From positions 1-59,911 of the IMG/VR virus record IMGVR_UViG_3300035034_001394: DNA of 59,911 nt. The stretch is one strand, 5' to 3'. Source of the stretch: a virus. Within the stretch, counting starts at the first letter, position 1. Each line of letters begins with the position of its first letter. The position numbers were made by a program, and so were the translations under genes. Shown here piece after piece: positions 26,692 through 34,046 of this stretch. The notes under the pieces were generated by a model. It searched no databases, was not told the DNA's origin, and saw only the letters and a program-made list of their open reading frames with translations.

Positions 26692-27272
26692 GCGGTTATG
26701 ACCGCCATAAATCTGACTATTATGTCACACCAAAGAATCCTGTTCGTAAATTTTTGAATGAATTTTTAGAACATGAAGATATCAAACAGTCTAAACAAAT
26801 GCAATGGTTTGACCCATGTGCTGGTGGCTCTCTTATTGATGATGCGACATACCCATTTGTCATCAAAGAATTGATACAGCCTATCAAGCCAGTCTTTTCT
26901 ACAGATATACGTGATGATTCTAAGGCCGATGCCAAAGGTGTTGATTATCGTTATTATGAACTTGATTATCAACCTGATATTATCATTACGAACCCTCCGT
27001 TTAATATTGCGATTGAAATTATAGAGAAGGCATTAGCTGATGTAGCTCATGGCGGTTATGTCATTATGCTTTTAAGGCTAAATTTCTATGGCTCTGTAAC
27101 GCGTGAACCATTCTTTGAAGAGAATATGCCTATTAGTTGTTATATCCATTCACGTAGAATGTCATTCACGCCTGATAATAAAACTGATAGTATTGAATAT
27201 GCACACTTTGTGTGGCGAAAAGGCGAAAACCCTTCATATACCAGAACATATCATCTTAGGGGTAAAGATTAG
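26676..27272 (+). CDS. DNA N6-adenine methyltransferase
   Basis: 198 residues. DYYVTPKNPVRKFL at 14-27 opens the domain, DPCAGGSL at about 46-53 is the S-adenosylmethionine-binding motif I, and TNPPFN at 105-110 is the catalytic NPPF motif IV of adenine methylases. No target-recognition domain is visible, so it is a small orphan enzyme. It probably protects phage DNA. Translation may be controlled by the hairpin over its start. Confidence 0.9.
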   Translation: MSSTNRGYDRHKSDYYVTPKNPVRKFLNEFLEHEDIKQSKQMQWFDPCAGGSLIDDATYPFVIKELIQPIKPVFSTDIRDDSKADAKGVDYRYYELDYQPDIIITNPPFNIAIEIIEKALADVAHGGYVIMLLRLNFYGSVTREPFFEENMPISCYIHSRRMSFTPDNKTDSIEYAHFVWRKGENPSYTRTYHLRGKD

Positions 27273-27964
27273 CTAGAGGATATATATTCTTTTTGTCGTG
27301 AGAACTCCTCGTGATATTCCTCACGGGCTTCATCAGATGACATGGACTTGGTTATTTTGGCCGCATTATTACTCATTATTTTAATGCGGTCATGATACTT
27401 ACGTGCAGAAAAGTCCGTTGGACAAGCATATTTTATTGCAGCAGTATATCCTGCCTTAGAGAATAGTTTGTGAATATTAGAACCATTAACATTCGCGCCT
27501 TGCTTCATAGCAGCTTTTGCCATAAAAAATATGTCATTTCCTGAGATAAATATATTTTCATCTAGCTCTATACCAAATACCTCTTTATAAATTTTAGGGT
27601 CAAAATCTGTGTATACACCAACATCTATTATTTTATTGAATGTTATTTTACATTCATAGACATATCCAGTCTCATCAAATCGTTCTCCTGATGGTCTTCC
27701 TAATGAGTACCCTAATGCCTCTACAGGATCAGTTGTAAAGAATATGCCCTTACCATGAAAGTTATCATCACTATTGGAAGACTTTGAGGGGTCAAATACG
27801 TCTATTCCCTGTGTGGACGAACCATGATATGCCGTAATGACTGATCCATTAGGATAAGGGGTATAATCTCCTTGAATAGCAGTATGTCCAAAATCATAGT
27901 CAGTCTCAATCAAATTTGATACAAGATTTTTATAATAATTACTAGAAGAGAAATGATTTATCAT
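27269..27964 (-). CDS. Putative ADP-ribosyltransferase-like protein
   Basis: 231 residues. AYHGSSTQGIDVFDPS at about 45-60 and FHGKGIFFTTDPVEALGYS at about 69-87 follow the order of ART-fold enzymes (Y-H-G-(S/T), then G-x-(Y/F)-F-T with A..Y), as in the ART domains of phage polyvalent and toxin proteins. The catalytic third motif is not clear. It could modify host proteins after infection. It converges on the methyltransferase with a four-base overlap. Confidence 0.6.
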   Translation of the reverse strand: MINHFSSSNYYKNLVSNLIETDYDFGHTAIQGDYTPYPNGSVITAYHGSSTQGIDVFDPSKSSNSDDNFHGKGIFFTTDPVEALGYSLGRPSGERFDETGYVYECKITFNKIIDVGVYTDFDPKIYKEVFGIELDENIFISGNDIFFMAKAAMKQGANVNGSNIHKLFSKAGYTAAIKYACPTDFSARKYHDRIKIMSNNAAKITKSMSSDEAREEYHEEFSRQKEYISSS

Positions 27965-28036
27965 AAGTGTATTTACTAGACTAATTTTAATTGATAACGT
28001 AGATTTAAAAATGTATCATAGGCAAGGATTATAAAG

Positions 28037-28240
28037 ATGACAAATGATGAACAGAAAGTTTATTATAGGTTCGATGATGGTAGTTTCGTTAAGGCTAAAA
28101 CATTTGAAGAAGCTAAGAATATAAAAATTTCAGAACTAAACGCAGAAATTGAAGACCCTGAGAGTTGGCACGAGTGTACATGTCTAGGATTATCTCATAA
28201 TTATGACTGTCATGTTATGAAAGACATCATACCCTTCTAA
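28037..28240 (+). CDS. Hypothetical small protein, Cys/His-containing
   Basis: 67 residues. The C-terminal ECTCLGLSHNYDCHV may bind a metal. AAGGA lies before the start. Not recognised. Confidence 0.65.
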   Translation: MTNDEQKVYYRFDDGSFVKAKTFEEAKNIKISELNAEIEDPESWHECTCLGLSHNYDCHVMKDIIPF

Positions 28241-28252
28241 TCAAAACATTAG

Positions 28253-28279
28253 TTGACATCACTATTATATTATGATAGT
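28253..28279 (+). promoter_or_regulatory. Early-type promoter with TGATAGT dyad
   Basis: TTGACA at 28253-28258, then TCACTATTATATTATGATAGT. Best-preserved copy of the family. Confidence 0.65.
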
Positions 28280-28312
28280 AATTCTATTAAAAGATTATTA
28301 GGATTTTGAGAT

Positions 28313-28733
28313 ATGACACGTAAGCTTAGTGATTGGATTATGTCAGAATATCCAACAGATGGTTATGAACCTTGGGAAAAGTATCTTAACTCTGAGATAC
28401 TTAAAGAGTTATCGTACTGAAGAGGCTATCAATAAGCATGATAAAAAGCTCAATGCTATTATTGATCGTTTCAAAGACTGTGACCCTGATACTGAACACG
28501 TTTCTTATTCGATTTTAATGCAGGCGCGGATACTTTTGGTAAAAATGGAAAGTATGCACCAAGCTTTACGAAAAATAAGTAATATCACTGATATTGATAC
28601 ACCTATTATGTTTGATCGTGAAGATTTGACGCTCTTTACTGAAATTGATGAACTTGATGCCAGATGTAATTCCTGTGGTCACATAGAGACTATTAAATCC
28701 TATGATGAAGATGACGAAGAGTTTTCACTTTAA
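28313..28733 (+). pseudogene. Frameshifted hypothetical gene
   Basis: From ATG 28313 (ribosome-binding site TAGGA) the frame reads MTRKLSDWIMSEYPTDGYEP and on to a stop near 28420. The +1 frame then carries SYRTEEAINKHDKKLNAI... to 28733, ending in a possible zinc pair CNSCGH. Joined, it would be about 139 residues. An ATG at 28329 exists in the second frame, but its first codons are a poor match to coding sequence. Confidence 0.65.
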
Positions 28734-28744
28734 GGAGTATACCA

Positions 28745-28954
28745 ATGCCGATTATAGATTTATCAGAACAAGATGCTCGCAAGAAAGAAGCATATGATGC
28801 TATCAGTGATGCGTTAGATGCCTATCATACTTCTCTATTGAACAGAGAACATGGTGGTATAGCATCCAACAAGCTTATACAGGCCGTTGAAGATGCTATA
28901 GGTCGTGGAGGCTTCCAAGCTAATGCAGCGCGTTTACAGACTAATAATAATTGA
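28745..28954 (+). CDS. Hypothetical small protein
   Basis: 69 residues, helical (EQDARKKEAYDAISDALDAYH). AAGGAG before the start. Third gene after the promoter at 28253. Not recognised. Confidence 0.7.
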   Translation: MPIIDLSEQDARKKEAYDAISDALDAYHTSLLNREHGGIASNKLIQAVEDAIGRGGFQANAARLQTNNN

Positions 28955-29006
28955 ACCAAATAATCATTAAAAACTGTCATACATTATTATATAGGAGGCA
29001 GTTTTA

Positions 29007-29307
29007 ATGAGTAGTAAGTCCATAGCTATCAGTTGTCACAGATCATGCCGAAAATCGAATCCGTAAACGATTAGGCCTTAATCGCAAAACTGTTCAACGT
29101 CAAGCTGATGCAGCATTAAATCATGGCTATCAAAAACAAAAGTATTCTGGTGCTATGCTACGCTTCCTTAACAAGATATATAGTAACCCTCACCCATCAC
29201 AGTATGGAAGAGTTTATAATGGCTATGTGTATTATTTTCATGGGGTAACCCTTATAATTGTGGTTCAGGTTCCCAAACTTCTTAGAAAAGTTAAACCTAA
29301 GTTGTAA
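29007..29307 (+). pseudogene. Frameshifted small basic protein gene
   Basis: TAGGAGG and ATG at 29007 open MSSKSIAI. After a +1 change near 29031 the reading VVTDHAENRIRKRLGLNRK continues to the stop at 29305-29307 (about 99 residues in all). The basic HAE-x-RIRKRLGL opening recalls a widespread small phage protein with no known function. No single frame covers the gene. Confidence 0.65.
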
Positions 29308-29315
29308 TCTTATGA

Positions 29316-29897
29316 TTATTGATTATGCTCAATACTCATAATGTCTATAGGTGAATTTTTAAACAATCTCACTTCCATCTCTGAATACTGTTGTGGATTA
29401 CAATGCGATCTAAATGTTTCAAACCAATCTATAGATGAAATTGGAACATGCGCTGTTATAAGCGATATATTATGCTTTATATTATGATCAGCCCAAAAAA
29501 TATCCATATCAGAATCAGGGTCATGGGTCCAATAGATACCAGCATGTCTGCTATGGTCATATTGCTCATTTTGTTTGATACCAATAACTCTATATAATTT
29601 TATTTCATTCATCACAATTTTGCTATTTATAAGATTCCATACACCATCTATTTGATTATTAAAGAATACATGTTTAAGATAATCAACACATTCTTGTGTT
29701 TCAGAATTCCACTTATTCCCTGTGTCCCGCTCATAATATTCATCTATTGGATCAGGCTCATGATGAATGTAAGCATGACAGTGAGAAATTCCATAGCTAT
29801 CAGTATATCCATTATAGGCATCGTAGACCAACTGCTCAATTAGTTTATCTTTATCAGTAATAGGCAATCTTGTTTCAAATAGGTCAATGAGTCTCAT
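29316..29897 (-). CDS. Putative virion-delivered ADP-ribosyltransferase (Alt-like)
   Basis: 193 residues. Three parts follow the R-S-ExE pattern of arginine-specific ADP-ribosyltransferases: KLYRVIGI (Arg 103), HAGIYWTHDPD (119-128, the S/T position) and YSEMEVRLF (E173-x-E175). The N terminus MRLIDLFE fits a capsid-targeting peptide with an (L/I)-x-E prohead-protease site, as in T4 Alt, which is injected with the DNA. A TATAAATA late promoter stands seven bases before the ATG. Likely acts on host proteins at the start of infection; the target is unknown. Confidence 0.7.
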   Translation of the reverse strand: MRLIDLFETRLPITDKDKLIEQLVYDAYNGYTDSYGISHCHAYIHHEPDPIDEYYERDTGNKWNSETQECVDYLKHVFFNNQIDGVWNLINSKIVMNEIKLYRVIGIKQNEQYDHSRHAGIYWTHDPDSDMDIFWADHNIKHNISLITAHVPISSIDWFETFRSHCNPQQYSEMEVRLFKNSPIDIMSIEHNQ

Positions 29898-29902
29898 GCT
29901 CT

Positions 29903-29910
29903 TATTTATA
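29903..29910 (-). promoter_or_regulatory. T4-late-type promoter (TATAAATA)
   Basis: TATAAATA on the - strand directly before the 29897 start, the same short spacing as at 14250. Confidence 0.6.
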
Positions 29911-29949
29911 GTCGCTTAAAGCTTAGGATTATTTAAACTTATTTTTGAA

Positions 29950-30004
29950 TGTTATTCCCGTTATAATGGGTGGTTCATGTCTCGCCATTATAACGGGAAT
30001 AACA
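29950..30004. repeat. 20-bp perfect inverted repeat
   Basis: TGTTATTCCCGTTATAATGG at 29950-29969 and its exact complement at 29985-30004, with a 15-base spacer. No T run follows on either strand. It lies between two late genes. Confidence 0.85.
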
Positions 30005-30040
30005 GAGCGCCAATAGTAAACCATACTCTGTTAGTTTTTC

Positions 30041-30403
30041 TTAAATATTTTTTCTAAATATATTTAAGATATTCTCTGGTGCGCCTTTATCAGTTTCATC
30101 TGTGCATACCTCTTCACCATTAGGTGTTGATGCAGAATATTGATACATTTTATTTTTTTCAAAATTGTAATACAGGTATAATGGACTATATCGGTTAAAC
30201 ATCTCTTCATCTTCTGTAGTGATCCACTCACTCACTGCTTTGAATAATTGTGATGCCTCAAACGTTTTGAGTTGAACCAAACCCTTTTTATCAGATTTCT
30301 TTATAATTCTAATGCCAGGGTGATTAATAATTTCTTGTTCAAATTGTCCATCGTCTATAATTCTATTTATATTATCTCTTGTTTCTGTGATGCTGCGCTT
30401 CAT
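30041..30403 (-). CDS. Hypothetical late protein with ITE site
   Basis: 120 residues. MKRSITETRDN carries I-T-E at residues 5-7, matching the prohead-protease site rule. A TATAAATA late promoter lies about 30 bases upstream, and AAGGAG precedes the ATG. Could be a minor head-packaged protein. Fold not recognised. Confidence 0.7.
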   Translation of the reverse strand: MKRSITETRDNINRIIDDGQFEQEIINHPGIRIIKKSDKKGLVQLKTFEASQLFKAVSEWITTEDEEMFNRYSPLYLYYNFEKNKMYQYSASTPNGEEVCTDETDKGAPENILNIFRKNI

Positions 30404-30433
30404 GATAACTCCTTATGATATGTGTATCAATTG

Positions 30434-30441
30434 TATTTATA
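30434..30441 (-). promoter_or_regulatory. T4-late-type promoter (TATAAATA)
   Basis: TATAAATA on the - strand just downstream of the tmRNA terminator and upstream of the 30403 gene. Confidence 0.6.
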
Positions 30442-30452
30442 CTTTATTTAAA

Positions 30453-30476
30453 CACCCGCTCATTTCTGAACGGGTG
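30453..30476 (-). terminator. tmRNA terminator
   Basis: Hairpin CACCCG-TTC/GAG-CGGGTG followed by TTTAAAT on the - strand, directly after the tmRNA coding piece. Confidence 0.75.
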
Positions 30477-30489
30477 AGTATCACTATTC

Positions 30490-30790
30490 TGTTTCGAGGC
30501 TAATGACTAGCCCAGTGGATTAAGCAGCTAGTGCCAGACCCTCAAAAGAAACGTTGTTATCGTTTGCATTTGTAGTTGTTGAAGCTTCTAACGGGGCTTC
30601 ACATCGGAAATCTACTCACTCACTCTAACGTCAATCGAACCCATTTCATCCCCATCATGGACCATCGCAAGTTTAGTTATTAGAGCAACACTCTAGGTAT
30701 ATCTATCCAATAACGAACATCCGATGGCTCATGGTGGAGATGGACGGTATCGAACCGTCGTCTTGTCCGTCTTCATTCATGTATCATCAA
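30490..30790 (-). ncRNA. ssrA: Circularly permuted two-piece tmRNA
   Basis: Read on the - strand, the tRNA-like 3' half comes first: T arm GACGG-TTCGATA-CCGTC, then CATCTCC, A and CCA ending at 30732. About 80 bases later the coding piece begins with GGGGATG (30653-30647), which pairs with CATCTCC and gives the G3-U70 alanine identity pair. It is followed by GGGTTCGATTGACG, typical of the tmRNA D-loop region. The tag frame starts at GCA (30567-30565) and reads ANDNNVSFEGLALAA, then TAA (30522-30520), ending in the LAA-type degradation signal. A promoter (30801-30829) and a terminator flank it. Exact ends are estimates. tmRNA rescues stalled ribosomes and tags their products for proteolysis. 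Confidence 0.92.
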
Positions 30791-30800
30791 CTTCAAAATA

Positions 30801-30829
30801 TATTTAGTATATTTGATTTAAAATGTCAA
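30801..30829 (-). promoter_or_regulatory. tmRNA promoter
   Basis: On the - strand TTGACA (rc of 30824-30829), 17 bases, TAAATA (rc of 30801-30806), just upstream of the acceptor piece. Confidence 0.6.
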
Positions 30830-30834
30830 CATGT

Positions 30835-31107
30835 TTATACAGGATAAGGCAAAAACATCATCCAGTGTTCCGCTGTTTCAAACCTATGTCCAAATATTTC
30901 AAAAGGAGCATGATACCATTGGCTCAAACAATCGTTTTCCTTATTATTGTGATGACCATAAAAGTAAATTTCACTCCTTTTATGAGAAGGGTGTTTCCTA
31001 TTAATATAATCGATATCATATGTTTGGTCGAAATGTAATTCTTTCTTCCATTCATCTAATGCCTTAATAGTAGTGGTATTAGTTAAATCAATTTTATCCA
31101 ACAACAT
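30835..31107 (-). pseudogene. Truncated NADAR/YbiA-like domain
   Basis: 90 residues from MLLDKIDLTNTT (TTGGAG upstream). The end matches the start of NADAR domains: IYFYGHHNN, then LSQWYHAPFEIFGHRFETAEHWM (SN-F-Y--PF, G--F-T-EH). The domain normally runs about 100 residues further, but a stop falls right after HWMM, at the tmRNA promoter. NADAR enzymes cleave N-glycosidic bonds in ADP-ribose or riboflavin intermediates. Lacking its C-terminal part this copy is probably inactive. Confidence 0.65.
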
Positions 31108-31243
31108 ATGGCTCCAAATCTTCTTCTGGTTTGAGAATACTTTCACCACATATAGGACAAAAGTTCAAAGCATCTACAAGGGTGTAAAGCTCATCACACG
31201 GTGTAAGATTACCATGTCCATCTAGTGTGCATTTATCTGCCAT
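31094..31243 (-). CDS. Small zinc-ribbon-like protein
   Basis: 49 residues, MADKCTLDGHGNLTPCDEL with a later FCPICGES. The four Cys (and His) could bind zinc. It overlaps the start of the NADAR fragment by 14 bases. Not recognised. Confidence 0.65.
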   Translation of the reverse strand: MADKCTLDGHGNLTPCDELYTLVDALNFCPICGESILKPEEDLEPYVVG

Positions 31244-31246
31244 GTA

Positions 31247-31900
31247 TTAATTCTTTCTATAAACGAGTTCACAAATTCTCTCACACTTTTTGAGGTCGAG
31301 CCAATCATCGGTGCGTATATTAGATTCCATATCTATCCAGTATTTTTCTGATGGAGGATTATCAACAAATTGTTTCACATTATCAGCAGAGAAACCACCA
31401 GCATAACCAACCAGTCTACTAGGAATACATGATGGATATTCTGATGATTCAATACCTTTTCCACCAGATGGATCATAAAGTAAATCCACGCTTGACGAAT
31501 TATATTTATCATGTGGAAACTTCTTAGAATCACGTGTTTGAATAATCACATGTGTTTTTATTGACCCGATTTTGTTAATATGCCCCACATTGTAATCATT
31601 ATCTCTCAAATTTATTTGTACTCTGTTAAACTTTTTATAGAGTTGTCTAATGAACTGCTCATTGTTCTGATCTCTAGCAGCCTTACCACATAGATGTAGT
31701 GATGTGGTTGATAGAACTTTGGCAGCAGTCATAATAAGTGATGTAGATGGATAACGAGACTTTTTACCTGCTTGGGTAGGACTATATAGAATACCCCATT
31801 CGATTGGGTATCTCTTTGCTAAATCATAAGCTTCAAACAGGTCAGTCTTCTCATCAATCCCTGTGAACGTAATAAATTGTGGTTTAGTCATGCTTGTCAT
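31247..31900 (-). CDS. TrpF-like TIM-barrel protein
   Basis: 217 residues. FITFTGIDEKTDL at the start, SLHLCGKAARD in the middle, and GYAGGFSADNV followed by WIDMESNIRT near the end match the order of beta strands in phosphoribosylanthranilate isomerase (GG-x-x-x-x-NV and D-x-x-S-x). Some catalytic residues are not apparent, so the true reaction may differ. Confidence 0.6.
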   Translation of the reverse strand: MTSMTKPQFITFTGIDEKTDLFEAYDLAKRYPIEWGILYSPTQAGKKSRYPSTSLIMTAAKVLSTTSLHLCGKAARDQNNEQFIRQLYKKFNRVQINLRDNDYNVGHINKIGSIKTHVIIQTRDSKKFPHDKYNSSSVDLLYDPSGGKGIESSEYPSCIPSRLVGYAGGFSADNVKQFVDNPPSEKYWIDMESNIRTDDWLDLKKCERICELVYRKN

Positions 31901-31915
31901 CCTATAACAATGTTA

Positions 31916-31943
31916 TTGACATTTTTACATATTACTGTATGAT
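31916..31943 (+). promoter_or_regulatory. Promoter, strong -35/-10
   Basis: TTGACA (31916-31921), 16 bases, TATGAT (31938-31943), then AGT. Points away from the TrpF-like gene into the Pth2-like gene's 3' end. Confidence 0.65.
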
Positions 31944-31971
31944 AGTCAAATACAAAACATAAGGAGATCAC

Positions 31972-32013
31972 ATGAACCTGCTTACCAATGTGATGCCACT
32001 ATGGGTGAAATGA
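31972..32013 (+). CDS. Possible 13-residue peptide
   Basis: AAGGAG at 31961, ATG at 31972, reading MNLLTNVMPLWVK and a stop at 32013. Promoter and ribosome-binding site are good but the frame is tiny and overlaps the end of the Pth2-like gene on the other strand. Either a micro-peptide or the stub of a lost gene. Confidence 0.35.
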   Translation: MNLLTNVMPLWVK

Positions 32014-32661
32014 ATACCCTGCCGAAAAGTCGTTAATTAACTTTTTCAAGAAGCGAACATCACCGAATAGCCATCCACATGTGCTGAACTCAACTAAATG
32101 CGTTACTGACCCATCAGAAATAGGATATGAAGGGTCAGTGACAATTCCACCCGTGATGAATGGACTAATATCTTGGCCACGCTTCAATAAGGTTTTCATA
32201 GCATCATCAAACTTCTCGTAATCATTATCACGATTACTTTCATATTGCCATGTATAAGTCACACCAAATTGGTCAGCACTATTTTCCCATAGGTTATAAT
32301 AACATCGCAACATCCAGTCACGAGTGTCATGTGTGCAGTCTTCACCATCTATGTAGACACCCAATCTAATCTGATTGGATGTACCTAGACAAATCTTGGC
32401 CTCAACGTCATCAATAGCAAAATTGGGTTCATAATCTCTAAATCTTAGTTTAGAAGATGCTTGAGCCTGTGCATGACAAGCTTGAGCGATTGCTTTACCT
32501 GTGTTCATAGAATTGACACCAGAACGCATGATGATGAATAATGCAGGACTAAAATCATTAGCACCAGCGGCAGAGTATCCTTTAATATCCTTAATACTTG
32601 CAGTTCCAGCCATTAGTTCAGAAATGATTAGCTCTTTACTAGGCTGTTCGGTGGTAAACAT
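31999..32661 (-). CDS. Peptidyl-tRNA hydrolase (Pth2-like)
   Basis: 220 residues. LFIIMRSGVNSMNTGKAIAQACHAQAQAS near residue 41 matches the Pth2 opening (a strand, then M-x-x-GK--AQ--HA, with Lys and His lining the active site). About 70 extra residues separate it from the conserved end. It would free tRNA from prematurely released peptides, complementing the phage tmRNA and tRNAs. Confidence 0.65.
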   Translation of the reverse strand: MFTTEQPSKELIISELMAGTASIKDIKGYSAAGANDFSPALFIIMRSGVNSMNTGKAIAQACHAQAQASSKLRFRDYEPNFAIDDVEAKICLGTSNQIRLGVYIDGEDCTHDTRDWMLRCYYNLWENSADQFGVTYTWQYESNRDNDYEKFDDAMKTLLKRGQDISPFITGGIVTDPSYPISDGSVTHLVEFSTCGWLFGDVRFLKKLINDFSAGYSFHP

Positions 32662-32846
32662 TACTTACTCTCCCATTTTGGAATAGACTTGTATGGCTTA
32701 TAATTACCATTAGCATCACATACAATTTCACGTTCTCCATCCTCATAGACTGCTCCACGAAGCTTTGCAATTAAAGCTGGACGAACATTACGACCATTAA
32801 ATTGTGTGTATTCAGGTCCATTGCTTTTTTGCTTTGGTGCTGGCAT
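32661..32846 (-). CDS. Hypothetical small basic protein
   Basis: 61 residues. Its stop overlaps the Pth2-like start by one base. Not recognised. Confidence 0.65.
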   Translation of the reverse strand: MPAPKQKSNGPEYTQFNGRNVRPALIAKLRGAVYEDGEREIVCDANGNYKPYKSIPKWESK

Positions 32847-32858
32847 ATTAATATTTCC

Positions 32859-33182
32859 TTATCTATCCAGTTTACCAAGGATGTCATCACCCTTGAGGAA
32901 TAGTACCTTACGCCCGTCAAGTACATACTCAACACCAGCGCCTTGAGGGTAAAATACTGTATCACCCTTTTCAAAGTCATAAGGGATGAACTTAGACTTA
33001 TTCTTGCGGACTTTTTTGCGCGGCATACCTTCACCATGAGCAAGAACTGTTCCACGGGCTGGTATATCTTGTGATTGTTCTGGTAGGATAATACCACCTG
33101 TTGACTGTGATTCTTGTGAATCTACTTTCACAATAACATTATCAGCATAAACATTATATTTGTCAAAAAATGTATTAGACAT
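32859..33182 (-). CDS. Co-chaperonin GroES-like (gp31 counterpart)
   Basis: 107 residues. NVYADNVIVKVD, STGGIILPE (mobile loop ending in the GroEL-binding IIL) and RGTVLAHGEG, then GDTVFYPQGAG match GroES. It would cap host GroEL to fold phage head protein, as T4 gp31 does. A TTGACA promoter (33230-33235, - strand) precedes it. Confidence 0.92.
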   Translation of the reverse strand: MSNTFFDKYNVYADNVIVKVDSQESQSTGGIILPEQSQDIPARGTVLAHGEGMPRKKVRKNKSKFIPYDFEKGDTVFYPQGAGVEYVLDGRKVLFLKGDDILGKLDR

Positions 33183-33240
33183 TAAATTCTCCTTTTGATG
33201 TTCATACTTCTATGTATTATGAATGATGGTGTCAACCATC

Positions 33241-33981
33241 TTAATATCCTAATCGCTCAAGGTCAGATACAAGATGTCTGATATCTTGTATGAACTTTTC
33301 ACTGCCATAACTGTATGATGAATTATTTGCTTCAAATCTTAGTATTTTCATTTTAGGAATTGTCTCTAATTTCTCATTAGAAGGTTTCATACCAATTTCA
33401 ATAGCTTTATCGATGGCAATACTTATGTTACCATCTCTTAAACTATCAATAATAAGCAGTTTGGTCATTATACGATGAGGTAGATAATCGCGCACAGCAA
33501 TGTTAGTTAATATTTTCAGTTTCAGGCCAAAAGTTTTCACAAGAACAGAGCCTGCTAGGCATACGGTACATGCATCCTTATCAGACCATGTATCCATATC
33601 AATAGCCATTCCGTCAATTTGTTCAACTTCTTCTAAATCATTGATGGCACATAATAAAAGACCGCTAATTGTCTCTGGAAGGGTGTCTTCGATGTCAAGA
33701 TTATCATGCTTCACCTCTTTCTCAATAGGTGGCGCACCGTGAAAAAAATGTGGAATATAAACACCATCACCATGATGCTCTTTGATAAGATAAGTCTGAG
33801 CGCTATCACACCAAGGATAATCAATTAACTTTTCAGTTGCGGTAACAAGGTTAGCTGCGTGGAAACGGCAAATATAACTTATTTGGGCGCGGCTGACCCC
33901 ATTACCTGTCATTTCTGTCGCATTGAACACCATGAAGCTAATATCATTAATTTCATTGGTATTATCAGATTTATTAGTCAT
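33241..33981 (-). CDS. Hypothetical protein
   Basis: 246 residues. Contains a hydrophobic CLAGSVLVKTFGLKL segment and possible helix-turn-helix-like character. A promoter (TTGACT at 34037-34042 rc, then TATAAG 16 bases on) precedes it. Not recognised. Confidence 0.75.
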   Translation of the reverse strand: MTNKSDNTNEINDISFMVFNATEMTGNGVSRAQISYICRFHAANLVTATEKLIDYPWCDSAQTYLIKEHHGDGVYIPHFFHGAPPIEKEVKHDNLDIEDTLPETISGLLLCAINDLEEVEQIDGMAIDMDTWSDKDACTVCLAGSVLVKTFGLKLKILTNIAVRDYLPHRIMTKLLIIDSLRDGNISIAIDKAIEIGMKPSNEKLETIPKMKILRFEANNSSYSYGSEKFIQDIRHLVSDLERLGY

Positions 33982-34046
33982 ATCATATTACCCTATACGT
34001 GAGAATTTACTCAACTTATAAGATAATATGATAGTCAGTCAATAGA

